This document shows positions 33,706-41,730 of a DNA stretch of 64,000 bases, in pieces. The translations under genes and the position numbers were made by a program. The stretch is from assembly GCF_008271695.1 (NCBI RefSeq), contig NZ_VKKY01000001.1, positions 1,730,589 to 1,794,588 of the forward strand. The letters are read 5' to 3'. The notes beneath the pieces were generated by a model. That model made no database searches and had not been told where the DNA came from. It worked only from the letters and a program-made list of their open reading frames with translations. Position 1 is the first letter of the stretch. Every line of letters starts with the position of its first letter. The DNA comes from Rufibacter hautae. GTDB lineage: Bacteria; Bacteroidota; Bacteroidia; Cytophagales; Hymenobacteraceae.

Positions 33706-34971
33706 ATGACTACCAGAAGAGGATTCCTAAAATCAGGGGCGCTGGCGCTTTTCGCGGCGGGCCTGGGCGGCGTGCCTAACTTTTTGGCGCAGGCGGCGAG
33801 TAGCAGTAAACTGGTGTTGCCCTACAAGAAAAACAAAATCCTGGTCTGCATCTTCCAGCGGGGTGCTATGGATGGCTTAATGGCGGTGACGCCCTTTACC
33901 GATGAATTCCTGCAGCAGGCGCGCCCCGGCTTGTTTATGACCGCAGCCCAGAGCTCCGCAAATCCTCTGTTGGACCTAGACGGACGTTTCGGGCTGCACC
34001 CGGCCATGCGGTCTTTTGAGCCCCTGTTCCGAGAGAAGCGCCTGGCCATTGTGCACGGCATGGGCTCACCTAACCCTACCCGCTCCCACTTCGATGCGCA
34101 GGATTACATGGAAACGGGCACTCCTTTTGACAAAGGCACCGCCAGTGGGTGGCTAAACCGAGCGGTCGGCTTGATGGGCCACGAGGCCACTCCGTTCCAG
34201 GCAGTCAGCCTCACCTCTTCGTTGCCCCGCTCCTTCTACGGTGACCACGCGGCCATCGCCATCAGCAACCTGCAGGACTTCGGGGTGCAGATGCGGGGAA
34301 ACCAACAGGGCGCGGCACTGGCCTCTAAGAACTTTGAGGATCTCTACGACCAAACCTCTTCCTCTTTGCTGAACAAGACCGGCAAAGAGAGTTTTGAGGC
34401 CGTGAAGATGCTGCAGAAGATCGATTCCAAAAACTACATCCCGGCGAATAATGCGGTCTACCCTAACTCCGGCTTGGGAAAATCACTGAAGCAGATTGCG
34501 CAGATGATTAAGATGGATGTGGGCTTGGAAGTGGCTTTCGCCGAGTCTGGCGGATGGGACACGCACTACAATCAGGGTACGTCTAACGGCACCTTCGCCC
34601 GAAACGTGAATGACCTGAGCCAAAGCATCACCGCCTTCTGGGCTGATCTGGATGCCTACCAAGATGACGTGAACGTGATGACCATGACCGAGTTTGGCCG
34701 CACCGTGCACCAGAACGGCAGCAACGGCACCGACCACGGCCGCGGCTCCTGCCTATTCGTCCTGGGCAATGACGTGAACGGCGGTCTGGTGCACGGCCAC
34801 GTACCGCCACTGGCCAAAGAAAACCTGGAAGACGGCCGCGACCTGCCCGTCACCACCGATTTCCGGAGCATTTTCAGCGAAGTAGCCGGAAAACACCTGA
34901 ACATCAAAAACGACAAAGTTATCTTCCCTGACTTTACAGGTGAGAAAATAGGTGTGATGCGACAAGCCTGA
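33706..34971 (+). CDS. DUF1501 domain protein with Tat signal
   Basis: The 421-residue product begins with a twin-arginine signal ('TTRRGFLKSGALALFAAGLGG'), so it should fold in the cytoplasm before export. The body has the sulfatase-like DUF1501 pattern: 'ILVCIFQRGAMDGLMAVTPF', 'DGRFGLHPAMRSFEPLFREKRLAIVHGMGSPNPTRSHFDAQDYME', 'ESGGWDTHYNQGT', 'VMTMTEFGRTVHQNGSNGTDHGRGSCLFVLG'. Histidines and aspartates in the last two elements resemble alkaline-phosphatase-superfamily metal ligands. It forms an operon with the DUF1800 gene upstream. Confidence 0.9.
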   Translation: MTTRRGFLKSGALALFAAGLGGVPNFLAQAASSSKLVLPYKKNKILVCIFQRGAMDGLMAVTPFTDEFLQQARPGLFMTAAQSSANPLLDLDGRFGLHPAMRSFEPLFREKRLAIVHGMGSPNPTRSHFDAQDYMETGTPFDKGTASGWLNRAVGLMGHEATPFQAVSLTSSLPRSFYGDHAAIAISNLQDFGVQMRGNQQGAALASKNFEDLYDQTSSSLLNKTGKESFEAVKMLQKIDSKNYIPANNAVYPNSGLGKSLKQIAQMIKMDVGLEVAFAESGGWDTHYNQGTSNGTFARNVNDLSQSITAFWADLDAYQDDVNVMTMTEFGRTVHQNGSNGTDHGRGSCLFVLGNDVNGGLVHGHVPPLAKENLEDGRDLPVTTDFRSIFSEVAGKHLNIKNDKVIFPDFTGEKIGVMRQA

Positions 34972-35000
34972 CGCATGACCTAACGGTTTCAACTTATAAA

Positions 35001-35040
35001 AACAGCAAGGGCAGCGTTAAGGCTGCCCTTGCTGTTTCAC
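35001..35040. terminator. Terminator after the DUF1501 gene
   Basis: A 15-bp perfect stem AACAGCAAGGGCAGC/GCTGCCCTTGCTGTT followed by TTCAC. Confidence 0.75.
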
Positions 35041-35042
35041 GC

Positions 35043-35070
35043 TCGTTTATGTAAAAACAGCCTTAAAACG
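35043..35070 (+). repeat. Dispersed palindrome family A copy
   Basis: TCGTTTATGTAAAAACAGCC and TTAAAACG; the left inner arm is shortened. Confidence 0.6.
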
Positions 35071-35092
35071 CTCAAACATTACATGCTACTTT

Positions 35093-35361
35093 TTCCGCTG
35101 GTGCGAGCTTGCAGCTCGTGTCCGCACGCATTTCTGATAATCACTTCACCCACACCTTTGTCATCCTGAAAGGATCTTGTGGGCAAGCGGTAGTGTCGTT
35201 TCTCTAATGCTTTTCTAGTTTGCCCACAAGATCTTTCCAAGATGACAGAAGAGGAGGGGTGGTAGGGCTTGATTAGGCTGGAGAACCTTATCTCTAAAAA
35301 GCTCGACAAAGTCCTTTCTGCAATACGTGCGGACACGAGCGGGACGCTCGCGCCAGCGGAA
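35093..35361. repeat. Composite nested inverted repeat, about 270 bp
   Basis: Outer arms 35093-35128 and 35326-35361 match as inverted repeats at 32 of 36 positions; each is itself a small hairpin (GAGC...GCTC) starting TTCCGCTGG and ending GTCCGCACG. Inner arms 35159-35186 and 35220-35247 match at 25 of 28, starting TGTCATC and ending TGTGGGCAA. A further copy of the inner unit lies at 43492-43519. No reading frame of note lies inside. Confidence 0.75.
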
Positions 35362-35388
35362 GAATAGCAAAGGCTCAAGAAAACCCTT

Positions 35389-35418
35389 CTGTTTTGAGGT
35401 TGTTTTCGCCAAAAGAGG
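35389..35418 (-). repeat. Dispersed palindrome family A, reversed copy
   Basis: The minus strand reads CCTCTTTTGGCGAAAACAAC then CTCAAAAC. One of the few reverse-oriented members. Confidence 0.55.
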
Positions 35419-35435
35419 TGGAAAGCTCCTACTTC

Positions 35436-35843
35436 TTAAACCTTGACCAATTGGTAGAGCGAGGCCAGGAATACGAAAGCTTTGTCAATGGAGCGGTGGG
35501 AATCTTCGCGGAGAGGGACTACTTCCAAAACCTCTTTGTTCACCAGTGGCTCGCCTATCAGCCCGGCTAGGTTGAAATTGAGCGGGGCATACGCTGAGGT
35601 AAACTCCGTTAGGTTCAAATGGTTGGCGTTGAAGAACACGGTTATTTTGTCGCCTTTGCCTTGTTGGTTGTACTGCGCCAAGCGCTTTGGTCTCTCATGC
35701 AGAAGCAAATCAATCACTAAATCCGCTTGCGGAAGCCAGGCCTTCAGTTCTGCCGGGTCCTGTAAATGCAAATAGGCTCTGTTATAGAATTTAAGGCTTA
35801 CTTCTGCTTCCTGCTCTTCCGTGGCTAAAACTAATGTGTTCAT
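35436..35843 (-). CDS. Conserved hypothetical protein (135 aa)
   Basis: The product 'MNTLVLATEEQEAEVSLKFYNRAYLHLQDPAELKAWLPQADLVIDLLLHERPKRLAQY' onward has a Rossmann-like rhythm, with a later 'LNFNLAGLIGEPLVNKEVLEVV' and 'SHRSIDKAFVFLASLYQL'. It faintly recalls 3-hydroxyacyl-CoA dehydrogenase fragments, but no nucleotide-binding GxGxxG is visible. There is no signal peptide. It is divergent from ridA with a 48-bp spacer, so the two promoters overlap. Confidence 0.7.
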   Translation of the reverse strand: MNTLVLATEEQEAEVSLKFYNRAYLHLQDPAELKAWLPQADLVIDLLLHERPKRLAQYNQQGKGDKITVFFNANHLNLTEFTSAYAPLNFNLAGLIGEPLVNKEVLEVVPLREDSHRSIDKAFVFLASLYQLVKV

Positions 35844-35891
35844 ATTTCTGTACCTTTAAGCCTGTAAAGATACAGATTAACCATTTTGCAT

Positions 35892-36275
35892 ATGGCAACC
35901 AACATCATAGAAAGCAAATCTGCTCCGGCCCCCATCGGCCCCTACAGCCAGGCCGTGATGGCCGGTAATACTTTGTATATCTCCGGACAGATCGCCCTAG
36001 ATCAAGAAACTGGCCAATTGGTACAGGCTGATATTCAGACCGAGACGCACCAGGTGATGAAAAACCTCCAGTACATTCTGCAGGAAGCCGGCATGGCCTT
36101 CAGCAACGTGGTGAAGTGCAGCATCTTCGTGAAAGACCTGGGCAACTTTGGGGCGATCAACGAGACGTACGGAAGCTATTTCACCAGCAATCCGCCGGCC
36201 CGCGAAACAGTAGAAGTGAGCCGCTTGCCCAAAGACGTGAACGTGGAGATCTCCTGCATTGCGGTAAAATTCTAA
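35892..36275 (+). CDS. ridA: RidA family enamine/imine deaminase
   Basis: It hydrolyses reactive 2-aminoacrylate and related imines released by PLP enzymes. The 127-residue trimer-forming family is evident from 'APAPIGPYSQAVMAGNTLYISGQIALDQETGQLV', 'VVKCSIFVKDLGNFGAINETYGSYF' and 'PPARETVEVSRLPKDVNVEISCIA', which includes the key arginine in PARETVEV. ATG 35892 is chosen over a TTG at 35886. A TACCTTTA close to the -7 consensus lies at 35851-35858. Confidence 0.93.
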   Translation: MATNIIESKSAPAPIGPYSQAVMAGNTLYISGQIALDQETGQLVQADIQTETHQVMKNLQYILQEAGMAFSNVVKCSIFVKDLGNFGAINETYGSYFTSNPPARETVEVSRLPKDVNVEISCIAVKF

Positions 36276-36283
36276 TGAGTGAA

Positions 36284-36413
36284 TGAGAGATTGAATGAAT
36301 GAGTGAATGGAATTGGAAGGGTCCGTCAGATGCAATTTTAGGCAGTTTTCAGGAAAACAGACTCAAAATTGATTCTTTCTCTTTACTCTCTCATTCATTC
36401 AATCTCTCCATCA
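36284..36413. repeat. Long inverted repeat of ATTCA/TGAAT-rich DNA enclosing a family A copy
   Basis: GAGAGATTGAATGAATGAG near 36284 and CTCATTCATTCAATCTCTC near 36389-36408 are complements at nearly every base, around a loop of about 85 nt that holds the family A copy at 36333-36371. It lies between the convergent ridA and YihY genes. Confidence 0.6.
36333..36371 (+). repeat. Dispersed palindrome family A copy
   Basis: CAATTTTAGGCAGTTTTC and AGGAAAACAGACTCAAAATTG, a nearly symmetric member with compensatory outer change (CAATTTT/AAAATTG). Confidence 0.65.
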
Positions 36414-36418
36414 TTCAT

Positions 36419-37411
36419 CTAATCTTTTACCTTCTCGTCAACTTCACAATCTTCGCCTTTGGCTTTGGCCTCGTTAGGGCCTGGTTCATCGTTCACGGGG
36501 GCATGCCCCACCTCCACTTCTTTGTTGATGACTCGTACCGCATAGGTGGAAGGATAGATATCGGCGCCGTAGCGGCGGGCGTACACCAAGGTGAACTGGG
36601 CCCCAATGAAAACGATCTGCGAGGTGTAGAACACCCAGGTGAGTACCACAATCACCGAGCCCGCGGCCCCGTAGATACCGGCAAAGTCGCTGTTCCCCAG
36701 ATAGAGGCCGATCAATGATTTCCCCAGCGAAAAGAGGACGGCCGTCACTAAAGCCCCAATCCAGACATCGCTCCACCTGATTTTAGCATCAGGCAGAAAC
36801 TTATAGATTAGCGCAAAAAGGAAGGTGACCACGCCCGTGGAACCTACCCAGTTAGCGATCCAGGTGAGTTGCAGTACTGACTCGTCAATCTGGTTTGTCA
36901 GGAAAGAAGTGATGGCCACCAACGCGGTGTGCACTACCAAGCTCACCAGCAGCAGAAACACAATGGCCAGAATCATGGCGAAAGACAGGAGCCGATCCCA
37001 GAGAAGCTTCAGGTACTCGTTTCGGGGTTTGGGTTTCACACCCCAGATCTGGTTCAGCGACTCTTGCAAGGAGACAAAAACCCCGGTAGCTCCTACTAGC
37101 AAAGTAAACACCCCCACCATGGTGGCAAAGGTGAAGTCAGCCGACTGGTTGATGTTCTCTACCATCTCCTGGATATCATAGGCTCCTTGGCTGCCCAACA
37201 AGTCGCGCAATTGCTCATATACCCGGCCCCGCACCGCATCTTTCCCAAAAATGGCTCCGGCAGTATTGATCATGATGATTAGGATAGGCGGCAGCGCGAA
37301 GATGGTATAGTAAGCCAAGGCCGCGCCTTTCTGGAACGAGTTGTTGTCCAGAAAATCCAGCCAAACCTCTACAATGATACTCCAAGCCTTCTTTAGCTTA
37401 CTTTTCAGCAT
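36419..37411 (-). CDS. YihY/BrkB family inner-membrane protein
   Basis: The 330-residue product has about six membrane helices and the YihY pattern: 'DNNSFQKGAALAYYTIFALPPILIIMINTAGAIFG' near 20-55, 'VGVFTLLVGATGVFVSLQESLNQIWGVKPKP' near 95-125, 'KIRWSDVWIGALVTAVLFSLGKSLIGLYLGNSDFAGIYGAAGSVIVVLTWVFYTSQIVFIGAQF'. The hydrophilic tail is lysine/glutamate-rich. The family's transport role is unproven. A -7-like TAAGTTTG (minus) lies at 37457-37464. Confidence 0.88.
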   Translation of the reverse strand: MLKSKLKKAWSIIVEVWLDFLDNNSFQKGAALAYYTIFALPPILIIMINTAGAIFGKDAVRGRVYEQLRDLLGSQGAYDIQEMVENINQSADFTFATMVGVFTLLVGATGVFVSLQESLNQIWGVKPKPRNEYLKLLWDRLLSFAMILAIVFLLLVSLVVHTALVAITSFLTNQIDESVLQLTWIANWVGSTGVVTFLFALIYKFLPDAKIRWSDVWIGALVTAVLFSLGKSLIGLYLGNSDFAGIYGAAGSVIVVLTWVFYTSQIVFIGAQFTLVYARRYGADIYPSTYAVRVINKEVEVGHAPVNDEPGPNEAKAKGEDCEVDEKVKD

Positions 37412-37564
37412 GTAGTTTATTTTCCTCCTTCATACGTACTAAAAGCGGCAGGTTTACAAACTTATTGGAACACAAGTGGTTTCCTAAGCAAACGCCCTGA
37501 GAAGCAGGGCAAACCGGCCTGAAACAATAAGTAAACAGAGGCGCAAGGTTTTAAGGATAAAAGC

Positions 37565-37595
37565 TTTACGGAAGACGTGAAATACCGTACTTTTG
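37565..37595 (+). promoter_or_regulatory. Promoter of gltX
   Basis: TTTA at 37565-37568 (weak -33), 19-bp spacer, TACTTTTG at 37588-37595. Expected transcription start near 37602 excludes the in-frame start at 37577. Confidence 0.6.
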
Positions 37596-37621
37596 CACCT
37601 CGATTGACATACCTATACAAC

Positions 37622-39160
37622 ATGGAAAGAGAAGTACGAGTACGCTTTGCCCCTAGCCCCACCGGGCCGCTGCACATTGGCGGGGTACGCACAGCGCTGT
37701 ATAATTACCTTTTTGCTAAGAAAATGGGCGGTAAAATGATACTGCGCATTGAAGATACCGATCAAACCCGCTTTGTGCCCGGCGCCGAGCAATACATCTT
37801 TGACTCCCTGGAGTGGTGCGGCATTACCCTGGACGAAAGCCCGGTGCACGGCGGTCCGCACGCCCCTTATCGCCAGTCTGAGCGCAAGCCCATGTACATG
37901 GACTACGCCCTGCAGCTGGTAAATGCTGGCCACGCCTACTACGCCTTTGACACCGCCGAGGAACTGGAAGAGATGCGCGAGCGCCTCAAAGCCGCCAAGG
38001 TAGCCACCCCGCAGTACAACGCCATTACCCGCGCCACCATGAAGAACTCCCTCACCCTGCCCGAGGATGAGGTGAAACGCAGATTAGAGAGCGGTGACCC
38101 ATATGTGATCCGTCTGAAAGTACCGCGCAAAGAAGAAGTTCGTCTGAAGGACTTGATTAGAGGATGGGTAATGGTGCATTCCTCAGCCATCGATGACAAA
38201 GTTCTGATGAAGTCTGACGGCATGCCTACCTATCACCTGGCTAACATCGTGGATGACCATTTGATGGGAATCACCCACGTGATCAGAGGCGAGGAGTGGT
38301 TGCCAAGTGCCCCGCTGCACGTGCTATTATACCGCTACTTCGGTTGGGAAGACACCATGCCCGAATTCGCGCACTTACCATTGCTTTTGAAACCAGACGG
38401 TAACGGTAAATTGAGCAAGCGCGACGGCGATAAGTTAGGCTTCCCGGTATTCCCGCTGAACTGGGTAGATCCGGTGAGCGGCGAGAAATCCAGCGGTTAC
38501 CGCGAGGCGGGTTACCTGCCCGATGGTTTCGTGAACTTCCTGGCTTTCTTGGGCTGGAACCCAGGCACGCAGCAAGAGATCTTCTCTATGGAAGAACTCA
38601 TTGAAGCCTTCAGCATTGAGCGTATTGGGAAATCCGGTACCCGTTTCGATATCCAGAAAGCCCGTTGGTATAATGAGCAGTACCTGCGCGCCAAACCAGA
38701 CGCAGAATTAGCCCAGTACCTTCTAGCGGCCCTGCCCGAGCAAGGCATTGCCTGCTCTGAGGAGCGCGCCGAGAAGATCGTGAGCCTGATGAAAGAGCGC
38801 GTGACCTTCCCGCAGGATTTCTGGAAAGAGGCCGCTTACTTCTTCGTGGCGCCGACGCAGTACAATGAGCAGGTAGCTGCCAAGAAATGGTCGGCTGCCG
38901 CGGCTGGAGCCTTTGAGGAATTCAGAAACGAGTTGGCTTCTCTGACAGAGTTTAACGCTGATTCTGTGAAAGCCTTGTTGCTGCAGATTCTGGAGCGTAA
39001 CGGCCTCAAGATTGGCCAGGTAATGCAAGCTTTAAGAATCGCCTTGACCGGCGTAGAGGCAGGTCCAGACCTGATGGCTATTATTGAGATCATCGGCAGA
39101 GAAGAGACCGAAGCTCGTATTGACGCTGCTCTAACTAAACTGGGCCAATACGCTGCATAA
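37622..39160 (+). CDS. gltX: Glutamyl-tRNA synthetase
   Basis: It charges tRNA-Glu. The 512-residue product has the class I signatures 'RFAPSPTGPLHIGGVRTALYNYLFA' (HIGG) at the start and 'GNGKLSKRDGDKLGFPVFP' (KLSKR) near 265, plus the C-terminal anticodon-binding helical domain. ATG 37622 immediately precedes the conserved 'REVRVRFAPSPTG' and lies about 20 nt past the predicted transcription start. It appears to be a single gene ended by the hairpin at 39252. Confidence 0.97.
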   Translation: MEREVRVRFAPSPTGPLHIGGVRTALYNYLFAKKMGGKMILRIEDTDQTRFVPGAEQYIFDSLEWCGITLDESPVHGGPHAPYRQSERKPMYMDYALQLVNAGHAYYAFDTAEELEEMRERLKAAKVATPQYNAITRATMKNSLTLPEDEVKRRLESGDPYVIRLKVPRKEEVRLKDLIRGWVMVHSSAIDDKVLMKSDGMPTYHLANIVDDHLMGITHVIRGEEWLPSAPLHVLLYRYFGWEDTMPEFAHLPLLLKPDGNGKLSKRDGDKLGFPVFPLNWVDPVSGEKSSGYREAGYLPDGFVNFLAFLGWNPGTQQEIFSMEELIEAFSIERIGKSGTRFDIQKARWYNEQYLRAKPDAELAQYLLAALPEQGIACSEERAEKIVSLMKERVTFPQDFWKEAAYFFVAPTQYNEQVAAKKWSAAAAGAFEEFRNELASLTEFNADSVKALLLQILERNGLKIGQVMQALRIALTGVEAGPDLMAIIEIIGREETEARIDAALTKLGQYAA

Positions 39161-39197
39161 CGCTAACTTCTGCGCAGGCAGAGAAATATAACACATA

Positions 39198-39236
39198 CGG
39201 TTTCGGAGCTGTTTTGCAGAAAACAGCCCTGAAACG
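39198..39236 (+). repeat. Dispersed palindrome family A, near-perfect copy
   Basis: GGTTTCGGAGCTGTTTTGC and AGAAAACAGCCCTGAAACG pair almost throughout; downstream of gltX. Confidence 0.7.
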
Positions 39237-39251
39237 TTTTAAGACAAACAT

Positions 39252-39310
39252 GAAATCCGCCGTTATAAACAAGCCCCAGATGCTTGCTTATGACGGCGGA
39301 TTCTTTTTAA
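39252..39310 (+). terminator. gltX terminator
   Basis: A long stem AATCCGCCGT...CAAGC with GCTTG...ACGGCGGATT, followed by CTTTTT. Confidence 0.7.
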
Positions 39311-39392
39311 TTCGTTTATCCTTCTGCCAGATTTCCCGTTTGTAGTAAAAGCAACTGGCCCGGCGGCTTGCCTGGGCGTAAACTTTACTACT

Positions 39393-39752
39393 ATGGCAAA
39401 GAAGAAAGCAGACAAGGACAAACCAGAGAATAAACCGGAAAAAAAAGCGAAGGTGCACCCTGAGCTGGAAGGCTTCGAGATCAAGATCAATCCCTTGGGG
39501 GACATTACCTCTAACTTCAACATTGACCAGCTCAACTCTTTCCTGGACCGCAACGTCTCAGACAAGAAACTGGTAGGTGACCAGGGCAAGAAGCGGCCGC
39601 AGGAAGAAGACGAGGAGTTCCCAATTGAGGAAACCGTGGACGAGGAAGAGAACGAGGAGGATTTCTTCAAAAAAGGGGCATCTTTGGACGATGAGGCCGA
39701 TGATGACTTCTCTGACAAAGGGAAACCATCAGACCCTAAGAAGAAAAAATAA
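39393..39752 (+). CDS. Small highly charged hypothetical protein (119 aa)
   Basis: The product is lysine-rich at the N-terminus ('AKKKADKDKPENKPEKKAK'), has one ordered-looking stretch ('HPELEGFEIKINPLGDITSNFNIDQLNSFLDRNVSDKKL'), and ends in an acidic tail with a basic tip. No signal peptide or membrane helix. The ordered segment recurs in Cytophagales proteins as I remember, but no function is known. It precedes the AIM24-family gene by 14 bp, so they are probably cotranscribed. Confidence 0.75.
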   Translation: MAKKKADKDKPENKPEKKAKVHPELEGFEIKINPLGDITSNFNIDQLNSFLDRNVSDKKLVGDQGKKRPQEEDEEFPIEETVDEEENEEDFFKKGASLDDEADDDFSDKGKPSDPKKKK

Positions 39753-39766
39753 ACCTAACCTCATAT

Positions 39767-40528
39767 ATGACATCCCACGAAGTAGATTACCGCATTCACG
39801 GCTCAGACATTCAGGTGCTGGAAGTAGAACTGGACCCACAGGAAACCGTGATTGCCGAGGCTGGCGCCATGGTGTTCATGGAAGACGGCATTCAGTTTGA
39901 AACCAAGATGGGCGATGGCTCCAACCCCGCATCGGGCTTCTTAGGCAAGCTGGTGCAGATGGGCAGCCGGGCCATCACCGGCGAGTCGCTGTTCATGACG
40001 CACTTTACCCATCGTGGGTATGGCAAAGCCAAAGTAGGCTTCTCGGCTCCTTATCCGGGTACTATTATGCCTATCAACCTAGCAGAGTTTCCGCAGGGCT
40101 TGATCGTGCAGAAAGACGGTTTCTTGGCCGCCGCGCTAGGCACTAGAATCGCCATGCACTTCAACCAGCGTTTGGGCGCGGGCTTCTTCGGGGGCGAGGG
40201 TTTCATCATGCAGCGCCTCACTGGTGATGGCTTAGCCTTCATCCATGCGGGCGGAACTGTGATTGAGCGGCACCTGCACAACGAGACGCTTCGGGTAGAC
40301 ACCGGTTGCGTGGTAGCTTATGAAAACGGGATCGATTTTGATATCCAACGGGCCGGCGGCCTGCGCTCGATGGTATTCGGGGGCGAAGGTCTGTTTCTGG
40401 CCACCCTCAGAGGCACTGGGCGGGTTTGGATTCAGTCCATGCCGGTGAAGAAACTGATCCAGGCCTTGATGCCGCACGGCGGAAACGCCAACAAAGAAGG
40501 CGGCTTGCTGAGCAGCTTCCTAGAGTAG
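39767..40528 (+). CDS. AIM24/TIGR00266 family protein
   Basis: The 253-residue beta-rich product fits the family: 'IQVLEVELDPQETVIAEAGAMVFMEDGIQFETKMGDG', 'GESLFMTHFTHRGYGKAKVGFSAPYPGTIMPINL', 'GEGFIMQRLTGDGLAFIHAGGTVIERHL', and the terminal 'GEGLFLATLRGTGRVWIQSMP'. It is related to yeast mitochondrial Aim24 but its role in bacteria is unknown. No signal peptide. It ends just before a strong bidirectional terminator. Confidence 0.9.
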   Translation: MTSHEVDYRIHGSDIQVLEVELDPQETVIAEAGAMVFMEDGIQFETKMGDGSNPASGFLGKLVQMGSRAITGESLFMTHFTHRGYGKAKVGFSAPYPGTIMPINLAEFPQGLIVQKDGFLAAALGTRIAMHFNQRLGAGFFGGEGFIMQRLTGDGLAFIHAGGTVIERHLHNETLRVDTGCVVAYENGIDFDIQRAGGLRSMVFGGEGLFLATLRGTGRVWIQSMPVKKLIQALMPHGGNANKEGGLLSSFLE

Positions 40529-40552
40529 AGTTTTTTTGGAATAGATAACATA

Positions 40553-40598
40553 AACAAAAAGGCAGCAGGCACTACACGCCTGCTGCCTTTTTGTTTAT
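40553..40598. terminator. Bidirectional terminator between convergent genes
   Basis: AAACAAAAAGGCAGCAGGC and its exact complement around a 7-nt loop; A-run and T-run on both sides. Confidence 0.88.
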
Positions 40599-40604
40599 CA
40601 GAAT

Positions 40605-41225
40605 CTAAACCGCCGGCGGAATGGGTGCGGGCACCACGTTCTTCACGGGTTTTATAGACTTCAGGTACGTAAAGATGGCTTCTAAGTCTTCGTCCTTCAT
40701 CTTACTGTAGTGCGGCCAAGGCATAGGCGGAAGTATTTGCCTGGTGTTGTCCATGCCTTTGTATTTCCCTTCGCGCAGCGCTTTCTTGAAGTTATCCAAA
40801 GTCCAGTTTCCTATGCCGGTGGGGTCTGGGGTCAGGTTTGCCGAGAAGGAGACACCCCAAGGCCCCACTGCCGCTGTATTGTTCATATTGAACATCATCC
40901 ATCCATTTTTTCCTGCGCCCGCAGGCATGGGTGGAAGTTTATCAGATGCTGGGTGCCCAGACAAATACCGATCAGGATCAGGCGTCATGGGTGGTATCTT
41001 ATCTGTGGGTGCCAGTTTGGGCGAATGGCAATCACTGCAGGCCCCAATGGTCACCAAGTACTCTCCCCGTTCTTTTAACGCCTCCTGGCTCAACGCCGTA
41101 GGCTGCGTAGATGATTGCGTAACGGCACTGACGATCCCGGCTTCGGCAGTTTTGCTTTCCTGGGGCTTGCTTTCGCAGCTGTAGAACAAAGCGGCGGCAC
41201 ACACAATGGCAAGAACTCTTTTCAT
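40605..41225 (-). CDS. Monohaem c-type cytochrome, lipoprotein
   Basis: The 206-residue product has a lipoprotein signal ('LAIVCAAALFYSCESK', lipobox Cys near 17) and a single haem-binding CxxCH in 'TIGACSDCHSPK' near 68. Axial methionine candidates occur in 'ILPPMPWPHYSKMKDEDLEAIFTYLKSIKPV' at the C-terminus, the usual last helix of class I cytochromes. It should act as a periplasmic electron carrier. It resembles isolated cytochromes near alcohol or sugar dehydrogenases, but no such partner is adjacent. Confidence 0.88.
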   Translation of the reverse strand: MKRVLAIVCAAALFYSCESKPQESKTAEAGIVSAVTQSSTQPTALSQEALKERGEYLVTIGACSDCHSPKLAPTDKIPPMTPDPDRYLSGHPASDKLPPMPAGAGKNGWMMFNMNNTAAVGPWGVSFSANLTPDPTGIGNWTLDNFKKALREGKYKGMDNTRQILPPMPWPHYSKMKDEDLEAIFTYLKSIKPVKNVVPAPIPPAV

Positions 41226-41510
41226 GGCTTTAGTTGGGTTAAAGTTGGAAAGACGAATGGTTACAGCCGCATAGTGATTCCTTAGCCGGAACTATGCTCT
41301 GGTTTACACGTGAAGAGTACTAGAAATTGCGGGGGACTTTCTTGATAAACCGTAATGATTTCTCCGGCTACTGAGACACCGGCACTTTAGGGCATCCACT
41401 CTTGGGCAGAAAGCCTAAGAGCAGCTTTGAAGCAGGCTTTCAACCTAATTGGTTGAAGAGCGATCATGTTCTATGATCTGCCTCAATCGGTATAAAGATA
41501 GGAGAAATAT

Positions 41511-41541
41511 GTATTTATACAACTATTCCATGTATAAATAC
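41511..41541. repeat. AT-rich 10-bp perfect inverted repeat
   Basis: GTATTTATAC and GTATAAATAC with an 11-nt spacer; related GTATAC/GTATGC words follow to 41567. It could be an operator or a relic of AT-rich DNA. Confidence 0.5.
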
Positions 41542-41658
41542 CATTTGTATACATCATTTTATGTATGCCTATCCCTTAACATCACATGCTTATGTTTTGA
41601 GCCTAGTTATCCTAAATACCGCATAAACCTTAGGCTTAGAACCTTGGTTTGTACCTGT

Positions 41659-41695
41659 ATTTCAGTCTTGATTTTCTGAAAACAAGCTTTAAACG
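41659..41695 (+). repeat. Dispersed palindrome family A copy
   Basis: ATTTCAGTCTTGATTTTCTG and AAAACAAGCTTTAAACG; before the 3' end of the GH3 gene. Confidence 0.6.
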
Positions 41696-41730
41696 CTGAC
41701 TTTGCAAGTTTGCGCGGGCTGGCTTTTTGG

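Larger units (their letters stand above)
34972..35435. other. Gene-free region filled with repeats
   Basis: Occupied by the terminator, two family A copies and the nested inverted repeat; nothing else seen. Confidence 0.6.
41226..41730. other. About 500-bp gene-free region, AT-rich in part
   Basis: Holds the cytochrome upstream region, an AT-rich inverted repeat (41511-41541) and a family A copy. A 76-codon frame at 41449 has no coding character. Confidence 0.5.

Noticed and set aside
35093-35361. Insertion sequence
   Set aside because: Inverted repeats are present, but there is no transposase frame inside and no visible target-site duplication.
37489-37530. Extra family A copy upstream of gltX
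   Set aside because: Only the right half (GGCCTGAAAC) fits; arms do not pair, so it was left out of the count.
41449-41679. 76-codon frame in the AT-rich spacer
   Set aside because: Cysteine/tyrosine-rich, no start signals, and it runs through an inverted repeat and a family A copy.
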